Source of the DNA: Mesostigma viride
Taxonomy: Eukaryota; Streptophyta; Mesostigmatophyceae; Mesostigmatales; Mesostigmataceae
Length of the DNA: 64,000 nt
Reading direction: 5' to 3'
NCBI GenBank assembly: GCA_009746045.1
Contig: RPFO01000253.1
Span: 5,803,782-5,867,781, forward strand
Shown: one piece after another, positions 1 to 51,436 of the stretch
Position numbering within the stretch: the first letter of the stretch is position 1
Layout: every line of letters starts with the position of its first letter
The notes under the pieces: generated by a model
Database searches by the model: none
What the model saw: the letters and a program-made list of their open reading frames with translations, nothing else
What the model was told of the DNA's origin: nothing
Position numbers and translations under genes: made by a program

Positions 1-474
1 AGGGGGAGAGGGTCAGGGGCAAGCAAGAGGACTGAGGGGGGGAATGGGTTGAATTAGGCGGAGAGGGGGCAGTAGAATAGGAAATAAAATAGTCATGAAA
101 TCGGAAACGGGAAGAGTTCCCCATGCGACAAAAGGCTGTCTCACTTGATATCTAGAAACCACGTGCGTCTTGTCAAAATTAGATCATAGAAACCGTAGGG
201 GGCGCACAGAATAGACATTACAGAGGAAGCTAGGCTAGCCGAGACAACGATAAAGAATATTTACATAACAAGATTAAAAATAAACAAGCAAGGTGTCGGG
301 TGACATACAATGAAATGAGGGGACGGGAGGAAGGAAGCATGGGGAGGAGAGGGGGGGGCAGTGGGGTAAGAAGCACTCCGCTTGCACCGCATGATGGTGC
401 ATGGAGCAGGGTGCCTGAAGAGCTTTGATACGAAGCACATGGCTTCCTTACCAGGGATAAGGAATAGCTGCGAC

Positions 475-3400
475 CTCCAGGGTAAAAAACTTCCGCATCC
501 ATTTCGGCTCTCATCATCCAGGCCTCTCTGCAGCTCTAGCGCTTCAGCAGTAAACTTTATTTGTGTCTGTGATATGCATGTTGTCACATCCAGAACTACC
601 TCACACGCTATTGAAGGAGATATGCTGAGAGGCGTGCCAGTAGGAGCTAGCCACGTTTGCAATTCCAAATCCTCGTGCTCCTGACATAAGACAGAAGTCC
701 CTTGGAACAGGAGCAAACGACATGTTGATAGAATCAGCTCATCCTCAGACTCACCTTCTCTAATTCCAAGTCTTGGATAGCTTTGGCCTTTGCCTCCAGC
801 GTCAACTGGAGCGCTGCCATCTGTCCCCAGGAAAGTCGCCACAGGCAACCAGCATAAGATGGCAATCGTTAAGCAAGATGAACCATTGCCATTTCGAACC
901 AAGGCTAGGAACAACAAGGAAGGAAACATTACCTGTTCGGTCAGACTCGCATGCTTGATCAAGTGCTGCTACTGGCTACTGAGCGCTCGCATCGCAAGGT
1001 GCAACAAGAAGCAGGAGGAATACGTCAACTGTTCCCTAAAATCGCAGTCTGGCTTGATCGACGTACGCGCTTGATCAAGTGCTACTATTGAACGCTAGCA
1101 TCGCAACAAGAAACGAGAAACGTGAGGGAAATGTCACCTGCTCCCCCAAAGCGCGGTCAGGCTCGCGCGCTTGTTTATCTACCACAATGAGATGTCCCAA
1201 CGAAACCAGAAACTAGTTAACTACCACTATTTCATTTCTCAACAAAACCAGAAACTTGAACACGGCAATTCTTACCTGCTCGCCCAGCGCGGTCAGGTCG
1301 GCCTGCTTGTCAGCTACTGGTACTCGGTCTCCCAACCACAGGAGACACAACAATGGATCAATCCTTACCACTCCCCTCGCGCGGTCAGGTTGGCACGCTT
1401 GACTAATGGCACTATTTAAGTACTAGTACTAGTACTCGTGTTAGGGATGTCCCCCAACGAGGAACACTTTGTTACCTGCTCTGCCAGCGAGGTCAGGTTG
1501 GCGCGCTTGAGCGATATCTCGCGCTCCATGTACGCGATCAGGTCCGTGTTCTCCTGTCAAGCGGCAGTAAGGGGAGACGAGCGGGCAGGTAGTGAGGGTG
1601 TGCATGGGAAGAGCGGGTGTGGGAAGGGAGAGCGGGGTTAGTGAGGGGAGAGGGTTGAGCGATATCTCGGGCGGTCCATGATGGCGACGGGGCCCATGTT
1701 CTCCACGTCAGATGGTAGGGGGTGAGGTTTTAGTAGGGAGAGAGGTTTAGTTGGGGTGAGGTTTTAGTAAGGAGAGAGGTTCTTATAAGGAGGGCCTAGC
1801 CCCTGCCAATCCTGCCTAGGAGGTTTGGGTAAGGAGGGAGGTTAGGTGTGGAAAGAGGTTCTGGTAGGGGGGAAGCTTTGGTGGAAGGTTTGAGTGAGGC
1901 GAGAGGCAGCGAGGATGGCTTGGGCAGCCAACCAATGCGAACCCTATGTTCAGCTATAGAAGAGAGGCTTGAGTAGGAAGAGAGGAGATGGCAGCAAGAG
2001 AGGGTGTGGCACTGGAGAGAGAGGTTTTGGGATAAGGATGAAGGTTTTGATAGGGAGGGAGGTAAACAGGGCAAGGTATGGGTCGAAAGCGAGGTTTGGT
2101 GAAGAAGAAGACTTGGGAGGAGTGGGAGGTGGCTGTAGGGAGAGAGGTTTCAATAAGGACAGGAGAGATGTTTAAATAAGGACAGAGGTGTTGGTAGGGA
2201 TAGAGGCCTTGGTAGGATTAGGCAGGAAGGGAGTCTTTGGTAAGGAGACAGGACACCAGAAAGGTCGACAAAGCAAAGGCGCTACTAGGCTTCCCAAGGA
2301 AAGGGGTGGGGCGGTGAGGGAACGGGGTGTCGGAAAAGGCCACTATATCAAGCACCATCTGCGAGGATGCAATCAAGCAACACTGTGATGAAACAAGCAG
2401 GCCAAATTCTGCACTGCCTACCCAGCTTGATACTATATCCGCTGAAATAAAGCTGGCATTGCTCACCCGGCTCCTCTCTTCCATGGTTGGTTACTGTCCC
2501 CGCTACAACAATGCTAGCATTGCCCACCCGGCTCGCCTACCCCATAGTTGCTACCATATGCAATACTACTGGCATCACTCACCCTGCTCGTCTCCTCCAT
2601 GGTCTTGGTGAGCTGCGTGTTTTCTTCCAACAAACGTGAGCGCTCCACGTGCAGCTGCGCCATGGTGAGTTGGACCTGAGAGGCGGAAGGGGGGGAGTGT
2701 GTGTGCGTGTGTGTGTGGGGGGGGGGGATAAATGGAGAAAAAGCGACAAAAAAATGTGAAAAATGGAGGGTGAATGTGAAAAAGGGGCCAGGACAAAAGG
2801 TGAATCAAAGGTATGAAAGTTGAGTTTATTTAAATATGTTTTCTGTGACCCTGTTGGAAAGTATATGGAGGAATGTCATGAGCGATCGCTAAGCCGAAAC
2901 AGCGGGGGAGGTGGAGGAGGTCTGCCCATCAGATGCCCAATCACCTCTGCCACTGGCGAGGGAGGGAGGCGGGGAGGGAGGGAGGGTTGGAGGAGAGGGA
3001 GGGAGGGAGGGAGGGAGGGAGGGAGGGAGGGAGGGAGGGAGGGAGGGAGGGAGGGAGGGAGGGAGGGAGGGAGGGAGGGAGGGAGGAGGGAGGGAGGGAG
3101 GGAGGGAGGGAGGGAGGGAGGGAGGGGGAGGGAGGGAGGGAGGGAGGGAGGAGGGAGGGAGGGAGGGAGGGAGGGAGGGAGGGAGGAGGAGGGAGGGAGG
3201 GAGGGAGGGAGGGAGGGAGGGAGGGAGGGAGGGAGGGAGGGAGGAGGGAGGGAGGGAGGGAGGGAGGGAGGAGGGAGGGAGGGAGGGAGGAGGGAGGAGG
3301 GAGGGAGGGAGGGAGGGAGGGAGGGAGGGAGGGAGGGAGGGAGGGAGGGAGGGAGGGAGGGAGGGAGGGAGGGAGGGAGGGAGGGAGGGAGGGAGGGAGG

Positions 3401-4606
3401 GAGGGAGGGAGGGAGGAGGGAGGAGGGAGGGAGGGAGGGAGGGAGGGAGGGAGGGAGGGAGGGAGGGAGGGAGGGAGGGAGGGAGGGAGGGAGGGAGGGA
3501 GGGAGGGAGGGAGGGCTGCATGGATAATTGGAAAAACAGCTACAGAAAGAATAGAAAAGAGGCTAGATGAATGGGTAGATGAATGGGCAGGCAGGCGGGC
3601 GGGCGGGCGGGCGGGCGGGTGGGCGGGCAGGCGGATGAATGGACGGGTAAACAGTAAAACAGGCAGGCGGAAGGATGGGCGTGTGGACGGAACAGGACAA
3701 CCGTGGGGGCCAGATAGAGCGGCAGATGTGCCAACGAATGGTTGAATAGGGGGGAGCGCGGGAGGGGAAAGGGAGGGGTGGAGAAACAAGCGGAACCAAG
3801 CGAGAAAAGTAGGAAGTACTAGGGATTGCTGCCTTGCGAAGCGGTGGACTGCAACAAATAAAGCCAGATATGTGACGGATAAGCTTGCAGATTGATAAAC
3901 GAATGGACCGCTGAGAAGGCATACAGACGTATACCCTGCCAGAAGTATCCCAGCCAGACGTATATTCAGGCATATGGAGGGGACCAGTAACAGACTCTCC
4001 CCCTGTATTACTTGCACTTCGCAGGATGATCTGCCAAAGCATCCAAGAGGAATGCCAGGACTTTGGCCAGATCCGGTCTTCAAATTAGAGCTCACGCGAC
4101 AACTCTTAAATATTCACCACCCTCTCTATCATCCGGCACGCTGGATGCTTCTCTTTACCTGGATGCGACAGAATTTTGCGGGTTCCAAACTGTGCGTGGT
4201 TTGAGACAACTGCTATTTTCCCGACAAAGTTTCAACGATTTCCGCAAAATATTGTGCCACCTACAAGATTTAACCAATCATAACAAGCTATGACAAAAGC
4301 TACATGCGCTAATTGCTGCATTATTCCGTCAACCTTCAGATGTTTAGGCAAAAAAAGTAGCGGCATCCCGTTTAAGGTGTGGAAACAGCTGGAAATAAAC
4401 CTTCAAAAAATGGGGCAGCGATGCGATTTGCAAGACCGTCAAGCGCAAAACTTGGCGGTAGAAATGGGAAACGCTCAATTGCTTACGGTTGACAGTTGAA
4501 CGCGCATTTTCGAAATCTCCTCCTCCATTTCTTCCTGCAACTTTTTTGCCTTTTCCTCCGCAGCCGCGCTGTCGGAGGCGGCAGGCTTTTTCTCCTTTGG
4601 AGGCAT
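475..4606 (-). CDS. coiled-coil protein gene, 5' part (exons 1-4 and a tentative fifth)
   Basis: I see a minus-strand gene starting at ATG 4606. Exons: 4606-4487 (begins MPPKEKKPAAS, lysine/glutamate rich), 2675-2583 (VQLTMAQLHVERSRLLEE...), 1553-1476 (ENTDLIAYMEREISLKRA...), 820-755 (MAALQLTLEAKAKAIQDLE...). All four junction pairs are GT-AG and all introns are phase 0, so the frame runs through. A fifth exon starting at 566 (TQIKFTAEALELQRG...) is in phase, but its donor is unclear (about 475 or 491) and the 3' end is not resolved; it may lie outside the window. The visible protein is almost entirely charged heptad-like coiled coil. The ENTDLIAYMERE stretch reminds me of the basal-body/ciliary DUF4515 group (BBOF1, CCDC166), but that is only an impression. 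Intron 1 contains a 560-bp GGGA microsatellite. It is divergently arranged with the gene starting at 5770. Confidence 0.65.
925..1410 (-). repeat. five decayed copies of an exon 3/donor junction in intron 3
   Basis: The true donor edge of exon 3 (1476-1500, sense ...AACCTGACCTCGCTGGCAGAGCAG|GTAAC) is followed downstream in the intron by related segments near 1370-1410, 1275-1312, 1133-1172, 1020-1075 and 925-962. The copy at 1275-1312 still reads ADLTALGEQ before a GTAAG donor; the copy at 925-962 reads KHASLTEQ before GTAATG. Spacing is roughly 95-140 bp. A further acceptor-side copy lies upstream of the exon at 1653-1700. Confidence 0.8.
1653..1700 (-). repeat. acceptor-side copy of exon 3
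   Basis: The plus-strand text here (gagcgatatctcgggcggtc...catgttctcc) matches the 5' half of exon 3 (gagcgatatctcgcgctcca...gtgttctcc, 1508-1553) with a few differences. It sits in intron 2, just upstream of the exon in the sense direction. Confidence 0.7.
2435..2560 (-). repeat. two decayed copies of the exon 2 donor edge
   Basis: The exon 2 end (plus text catcactcaccctgctcgtc, 2574-2592) recurs as cattgctcacccggctcctc near 2457 and as cattgcccacccggctcgcc near 2517. Both lie in the intron directly downstream of the exon in sense direction. Confidence 0.7.
2958..3515. repeat. (GGGA)n microsatellite, about 560 bp
   Basis: Almost pure GGGA tetranucleotide repeat with occasional GGA triplets, in intron 1 of the minus-strand coiled-coil gene, so the transcript carries UCCC. 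All six reading frames are open only because the unit lacks stops; this is not coding. Confidence 0.95.
3587..3640. repeat. short GGGC/GGCA tetranucleotide repeat
   Basis: Runs of gcgg/gcag tetramers just downstream of the GGGA tract, in the same intron. The next 840 bases up to exon 1 show nothing recognisable. Confidence 0.85.
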
Positions 4607-5769
4607 TCCTGGTGTGCTTAATTCACAATGCCTTAATGTTTACGTCTGCTGTGCAATTCCAGGGGCACCATCCCAGCGCCATGACAGCGGTATCGGACAT
4701 AATGGATTCCTAAGCATCTTGGCTGCAAGCTATCAAACCATCAGAGACGATCAAACGTGGATGTCGTGGCACCGTAAGGCATTTAGCTAGATGTCGTAAA
4801 CACCTATAAATACCTTCAGGCTTCCATAGCAATTATTACAGTGGGTTTCAGCGAGGGTAAATTCCAGTTCTGATAACGCAGGTTCGCGAGGTCAACCGTA
4901 AAATCACAACAGTAAGTAAGTATGTACCGTAACATGCAAAATGATAACGTCCAGTCCGGATGCAGGTCCCGAGGTCCGTAACAATCAAGGGGTAGCTAGG
5001 GGTGCAGGATATTTACTTCCCAGGTCATATGCCGTCCAGAAGTATAAAGTCGTATCTGCTGAAATGATTTTAGTCGTTGATACTGAAACAGTTGGATTCA
5101 GTTATTATCTTATAGTTGGCTATCACTAACACTGATGATTAGTAACAGCGTGGGTTCGGCAGGTCAGGTAGAGACCGGCGACGGATCGTGCCGTACGCGA
5201 CCAATATTATAACGTAGCCTAATTTAGAGGCGCGCTTTTTATTTACGGTCCCAAGTGCGTGCAATTATTTATGCTCTTTTGCCGTGTTCCAATTGTAATG
5301 GCCTCATGAACTTTCTTTAGTTGAAGTCGCGAGAACCGCTATTAGGGTAGAGAAGTCTTCTGTAATGTGAGAATGGCTCACGGCAGTGCATAATGTAATA
5401 ATGACGCACATGTTGGCTGTCTTCTAAAGATGAATTGACTCGGGACACTGGTGGTATTTGCCTACACATGAATTGAATTTACGGGGTGCATTGAATAGAC
5501 CATGGGGCAGCTAATGACTGGTCAGTGTTCCGTGAGGCGTGAGCCGGTGCAGATTAGATGGCGCTAATGGTTCCAGATGGTCACGGACTCTTCCATCTGT
5601 AGTCGGATGATTCCGCGGCTTTTGCTGGTGTGCCGTTGAAATTCCTATGAAGTGTCCTTTGGACCCAGTGCCGGATACGCAAGCCTGCTTTCGTAGATTT
5701 ATTTGCTTTCTGGTTCTGGCCTCTGAGTCACTTTGCTAGAGCTCCTTGGAAAGAGCGCTGCCGACGGAC
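4607..5769. promoter_or_regulatory. shared upstream region of two divergent genes
   Basis: 1.16 kb of unique, repeat-poor sequence lies between the minus-strand start codon at 4606 and the plus-strand start codon at 5770. Both promoters and 5' UTRs must be here or very near. I recognise no clear TATA box or other named element. The label rests on gene arrangement, not on motifs. Confidence 0.5.
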
Positions 5770-16405
<10,636 letters not shown>

Positions 16406-16429
16406 CCAATATTTTTGGGATGGTTGTGT

Positions 16430-17170
16430 GAGCCCATAAGTCGGACATTAATTTTGTCGGCAATAAATTCACCCACCGCGTGGCTGCGGCACGGAGTAGG
16501 CAATTACCTTGGGTTAGAGCAAATGCCCGCTCTGCTAGCATCGCTGGCCGTGCACCTGGCCTGGCTGGTGGTTGAGAATAAGCAGTCAATGAATGGGGGC
16601 CTGCAGGCCAAGTTTAGGAATCAGCTAGCTGACCTCATCTACGCCGACGACATCACGCTCATTGAGAAGCCTGCGTCTCCCCAGCCCTGGCTGGACTGCA
16701 TTGTCCTCGAGGCACGCGCGGTAGGCTTAGAAGTCAGCACCAAGACTGCGGCCATGGCCTTGGGTCTGGCGGAGGCCCGCCCCACGCTCCGCCTCCTGGA
16801 TGACACGTACCGAGGTGCACTAGTACCCCGACCGCTGCAAAATGCCCGGCAGTTGGCTCCCCGACTGCAAGGATGACGACCAGGATTGTCATGGCGTGGG
16901 GGCAAAGCCATGAGCACCGCCGCTGGTGGAGCAACCCCGCCCTGCCCCGGATCGTCAAACGCGACCTTTCCAAGGTCATGATTCTGCCTGACAGTCCTCG
17001 CCTAAGGCACGGGTGGCGTGGACGTTGATACCGGCGATGGAGGCGCAGCTTGATGACGCCTTCACCAAGATGCTACATCGGGCACTCAACATCCCATATA
17101 GTTTGCATATTGATAGCAATGCGAGGAGCTGTACCAGTGATTCTGGGCCGGGGTGCCTGCAACCCTATCA
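16430..17170 (+). pseudogene. LINE reverse-transcriptase fragment, frameshifted
   Basis: Begins about 25 bp after the stop codon of the 755-aa gene. A plus-strand frame contains the reverse transcriptase catalytic block LADLIYADDITLIEKP and the following helix WLDCIVLEARAVGLEVSTKT (about 16625-16750). This matches the RT copy at 19216-19330 (LADLIYADDTTLIARP). Downstream, pieces such as LDDAFTKMLHRALNIP (about 17050) continue the RT C-terminal region in another frame. Truncated at both ends, with indels: a dead copy. Confidence 0.85.
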
Positions 17171-17199
17171 CTAAAAGCTAGATAGCTAGATCCATTAAT

Positions 17200-17830
17200 T
17201 AATCCTCATTGGTGAGGTCAATTAATTAATTAATTAATTAGAAACATAACTCCGTTGGGAGTACATGTAGCACATATCCCTGAGAAGGGGCATATGGCTT
17301 TTAATACATTCTGGGCTACTTCCTGCAAGGGTGGGAATGTAAGCTACCCTTGCTCTAGGTGCACCAGGGCACCTGCACCCTCATGATCTTCACACTATGC
17401 CCAGCTAAGGGGGAGTATGTCATGTGGGGGAAGATCATCATGGCTATACAAGAGCTAGGGCATGGCTTCTCGACAGAGAGCATCTCTCTGCATGGCATAG
17501 CATGGCTAAATTCTTAATGCGACATCCATGGGGGTCCCATTATAGGCAGGGCGTGGCTAAATTCTGAAGGCATCATCCATGGGGGCCATTATGGGCGCAC
17601 ATGCGCGTGGGCCACATGCTAGGCTAAGCCTGACTAATCTACACTACTGGTATATATTCCCTAGTCTGAGGTGGCAGGGGGGGGCTGCCAGGGCTTGTGG
17701 TCAACGTGGATGACCGCCCCCCTCCAGTATACCGGCTTCCCCCTTGCGCTCTGCCGGAGCTGAAGGTAGGTCGGCCATAGCTCGCGTTGCCGCTGTTGCG
17801 AGGTCAAGCTGGACGCTATCCGCCTTCCCC
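17200..17830 (-). pseudogene. LINE fragment: 3' end plus ORF1 remnant, minus strand
   Basis: 17221-17362 is the TTAA-tailed LINE 3' end (as at 14480 and 32033). 17661-17830 reads on the minus strand as ORF1 C-terminus: SLTSQQRQRELWPTYLQLRQ, then PVYWRGAVIHVDHKPWQPPP. This parallels the plus-strand ORF1 at 61740-61890. ORF2 is missing between the two parts. 17480-17600 holds a direct duplication of about 57 bp (catggctaaattct...ccatgggggcc). The fragment meets the next LINE head to head near 17830. Confidence 0.75.
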
Positions 17831-17835
17831 GCTTG

Positions 17836-20225
17836 CGGGGTAAGGCGGGACCGCCCCCGCTGCTGCCCACCTTTGAGTACATGGCGGGCAAGCTTTTCAC
17901 AGGTCGGACAAATATAAATGATTAAATAATTAATTAATTAATATAAATGATATTTGGCCGTATTTGCGTATTTGATTTATAAATGTTGCATATTTAGTCC
18001 ACTAAATTAATCCGACGGTGAACCCCGTTCGGCAAAAAATCATCTTAATTAATTTGACGGTGAAACCGGCTTTGACCAAAATATTTAGATTAATTTGACG
18101 GTGAAACCGGCTTTGACCAAAATATTTAGATTAATTTGACGGTGAAACCGGCTTTGACCAAAATATTTAGATTAATTTGACGGTGAAACCGGCTACTGAT
18201 CTATGACCAAAATATCTAAATTAATTTGACGGTGAAACCGGCTTTGACCAAAATATCTAAATTAATCTAAATGAATATTTAAATACTCGTGCCGCCAGGG
18301 CCTTTAACTTTAACATCTGAAGTTGCAGTCTTCATGAACTGGCCGCGTCTGCGTCCTGCCTCGCGCGCCATCAGGAAACTGAGCGGGAAATGCATTTGCC
18401 TTAAACTTAAACAAGTTCACAGGTCGGACAAATATAAATGATATTTGGCCGTATTTGCGAATTTGATTTATAAATGTTGCATATTTAGTCCACTAAATTA
18501 ATCCGACGGTGAACCCCAAAAAATCATCTAATTTAATTTGACGGTGAAACCGGCTTTGACCAAAATATTTAGATTAATTTGACAGTGAAACCGGCTTTGA
18601 CCAAAGTATTTAGATTAATTTGACGGTGAAACCGGCTTTGACCAAAATATTTAGATTAATTTGACGGTGAAACCGGCTTTGACCAAAATATCTAAATTAA
18701 TTTGACGGTGAAACCGGCTTTGACCAAAATATTTAGATTAATTTGACGGTGAAACCGGCTTTGACCAAAATATATCTAAATTAATCTGACGGCGACCGGT
18801 AAGCAGCCAAAAGTATTTAAATCATATTTTATTTATATTTGTCCGACCTGTGAAGCTTTTGTTTCTCAAGCGTCGCAAACGGCTCGTGGGGACCTCCTAC
18901 ACGCTGGACGACGACTTGACCCTGGCGCAGCAACAACGGCGACGGGGGCTATTGCCGACCTACCTCCAGCTCCGGCAGACAAGGGAAGAAGCCAGTAGTG
19001 CGGACTGCGGAAGGCACCACCCCACCGTTCCCCCTTTACCACGGGGTATGGCAAGGTTGTGTCCTGTCCCCATACCTGTTCATTATTGTCGTGGATCACG
19101 TCATGCGCCGAGCACGTGCGCGCTTTTCTGCTCATAAGCCGGGGTTCGAGCCAGGCTTGGACATCCTTAACGAGAAAGAGCACGGCGGGGTTAAGCCTGG
19201 CTACCGCCTGGCCGACCTGATTTATGCGGATGACACCACCCTCATCGCGCGCCCCGAGCACATTCAGACCTGGCTGGACTGTCTGGGCCTGGAGGCGAGG
19301 GCGGTGGGGTTGGAGATTAGTGTCAAAACTGAGGCGATGGTGATTGGGGCCTCCAGTACACCGCCGCTGCCGCGCCTGCTCGACGGGACGGCGGTCCCGT
19401 TCCGCGATCGCTTCAAGCTGTTGGAGAGCTGGCTCCCTGACACCGCCGACGATGTGGACACCCGCATCGGCCTGGCCTGGGCTCGGCTCCGTTCGCTCAA
19501 CACCTACTGGCGCTCCAAGGGCCTGGGCGAGCACCGCAAGCGCATGCTCTTCAAGGTCCTCGTCCTCACGGTGCTCACGTATGGCGCCGATGCGTGGACA
19601 CTCACACCCACACTGGCAGCTAAGCTAGACGGCACAGTTTACAGGATGCTCCGACAGGTCCTGAACGTAGGGTTTTCCAAGCGCCCGTCATTAGAGTCTT
19701 TGTATCAGGGCATGCCTCGTATTTCGGACGAGATTAGACAGCGTAGGATAGCGCTTGTAGGACACCTTGCTCGCACCAGCCAGGTCGACACCGCCCTTGG
19801 TCTGGCAGGCCCCCAGCGGCTTGGCCAGCCAGGGCGGCATATTCTGACCTGGCCTGGCCCCAAGGGCATTCCCAAAAGGGTAGGGAAACATGTCACGAAC
19901 TACGTCCAGATGTTGCTGGATGACCTACTGGTCCCAGCCCAGTTTGAATACCGCATCCACTCTCTCTCCCTTCTGTGGACTGCCATGCAGAACAAGACGC
20001 GGTGGCAGAAGATTGTCAAGGCTCACACGCCCGACCCTGTGGGCAAGCCACCTCCCCCCAAGAGGAGGAGGCGTTTTGATGAGCAGGGTAGTTAGGATTT
20101 TTCTAGACTAGATAGATTAGCGTCAGGATAGTCCGATTACGCGGCTCTCTCCACTCCACCACCCATCAAGGAATATGTGCTACATGATCTCCCAACGGAG
20201 GCATGTTATAATTTAATTTTTAAAT
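17836..20225 (+). pseudogene. LINE (L1/Zepp-like), ORF1 fused to RT by deletion, interrupted by a DNA element
   Basis: ORF1 code starts before the inserted element (PLLPTFEYMAGKL, 17850-17897) and resumes after it (LFLKRRKRLV...YTLDDDLTLAQQQ, 18853-18970). It parallels LTFPSPEDKQRFL...WTLDDDLTPAQQQ at 61660-61760. Near 18990 the sequence jumps, in another frame, into the reverse transcriptase: GVWQGCVLSPYLF (motif 4), LIYADDTTL (catalytic YADD, about 19216), then the C-terminal region to TGA/TAG at 20095. The endonuclease and N-terminal RT are missing. The 3' end is 20165-20225 (gctacatgatctcccaacgg, then an AT-rich tail). The 365-codon RT frame is the longest non-repeat open frame in the window but is not a complete protein. 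Confidence 0.85.
17898..18852. mobile_element. non-autonomous TIR element (hAT-like by 8-bp target duplication), inserted in LINE ORF1
   Basis: Both ends carry a 22-bp perfect terminal inverted repeat starting CACAGGTCGGACAAATA. The flanks are an identical 8-bp direct repeat AAGCTTTT (17890-17897 and 18853-18860). An 8-bp duplication is typical of hAT elements. The interior has no coding potential: it is two tandem halves, the second restarting with an internal copy of the terminal repeat at 18418. Each half is filled with a roughly 42-bp satellite (ttaatttgacggtgaaaccg...ccaaaatatttaga). Confidence 0.85.
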
Positions 20226-20379
20226 TTAATCATCCCCCAACCGTTAAGCACTAGATGGGGATGTAATCCTCATCCGAGCTGTCCTCTACTGTAATGGCAG
20301 ACGAGGCGGTAGTGTAGCGGCTATCCTCAGGACCAATAACCTCCACCTGCGGACTTCTACCCTGGCTAGCAACAGGCCG

Positions 20380-20463
20380 CGGGGGCCGTGGGGAGAAAAC
20401 AGGAACATGTGCTACATGATCTCCCAACGGCCAGTCATGTTATGATGTAATTCTTTTTTTTAA
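20380..20463 (+). mobile_element. second LINE 3'-end copy
   Basis: aacatgtgctacatgatctc followed by ccaacggccagtcatgttatg repeats the LINE terminus at 20170-20215, followed by a T-rich stretch. 20226-20380 between them shows nothing recognisable. Confidence 0.6.
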
Positions 20464-20476
20464 TACAGGCCAGTAT

Positions 20477-20736
20477 TCTGATTTGGCACGCCGCAAAGGT
20501 GAAAACCATTTGCGTTCAGTGCCGGTCTGCGGAAAACGCGATCTGCAAATGAATCCAGGCCGGAATCGAACTGGGGACCTCTCGCACCAACTTTTGCTGA
20601 CTATAGGATGGACGTCTCCTGATCCTAAGGCATCGCCAACTGACACCTACAGTCATCCGCAAAAGTTCTCCTTTCCGGGGAGTGATGCAAGCCTTTCGGA
20701 TTTGGTACTAGATAAATCATTTGAGATCTGTGTGTG
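20477..20736 (-). mobile_element. tRNA-derived SINE-like insertion with 13-bp target duplication
   Basis: Flanked by the 13-bp direct repeat tacaggccagtat at 20464-20476 and 20737-20749. On the minus strand the interior contains a box-A-like tgtcagttggcga and a box-B-like ccagttcgattcc about 65 bp apart, the spacing of RNA polymerase III tRNA promoters. The acceptor stem does not pair, so this is not a tRNA gene. The side beyond the 20464 repeat on the minus strand has a short A-run. Confidence 0.65.
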
Positions 20737-21133
20737 TACAGGCCAGTATGTAAATATTATAATGGAACGGAAGACAGCTGTAACAGCATACAAAAACAAA
20801 AACACAGTCATTTAGTTCACTATTTGTCGTTCGACTACGACACAATATTGTCGTGAATGCCAAAAATGCAACCCGTTATTGTGACCTCTGTCTTTCACTA
20901 TATCAAGCGCTCTGTACAAGCAAAATCCATGGCCAGCAATGCAGCACCATCCACACGGGGGCGCAATGTGACACACGGTGTGTTTCGTAGAAACACCCAC
21001 CAAAGCCTTGGCTTAAATACTTGAGTACATGGCCACTATCTGGCCACGTGACGCTGTAAATTAATTAATTAATTGGCACTATCTGGTACATGTTGGTCAT
21101 TAATCAACAGATCTGGTACATGTCGGTGCAGTA

Positions 21134-51436
<30,303 letters not shown>

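Noticed and set aside
1275-1330. Extra exon with good donor GTAAG
   Set aside because: It is one of five decayed copies of the exon 3 end, has no matching acceptor that I can see, and inserting it duplicates the same heptads. Kept as a finding, not as an exon.
2820-4095. Long frames rich in Gly/Arg/Glu or Pro/Ser/Leu
   Set aside because: Products of the (GGGA)n microsatellite; no splice or start context.
20520-20640. tRNA gene on the minus strand
   Set aside because: Box-A- and box-B-like text is present but acceptor arms do not pair; flanking 13-bp duplications indicate a SINE-like insertion.
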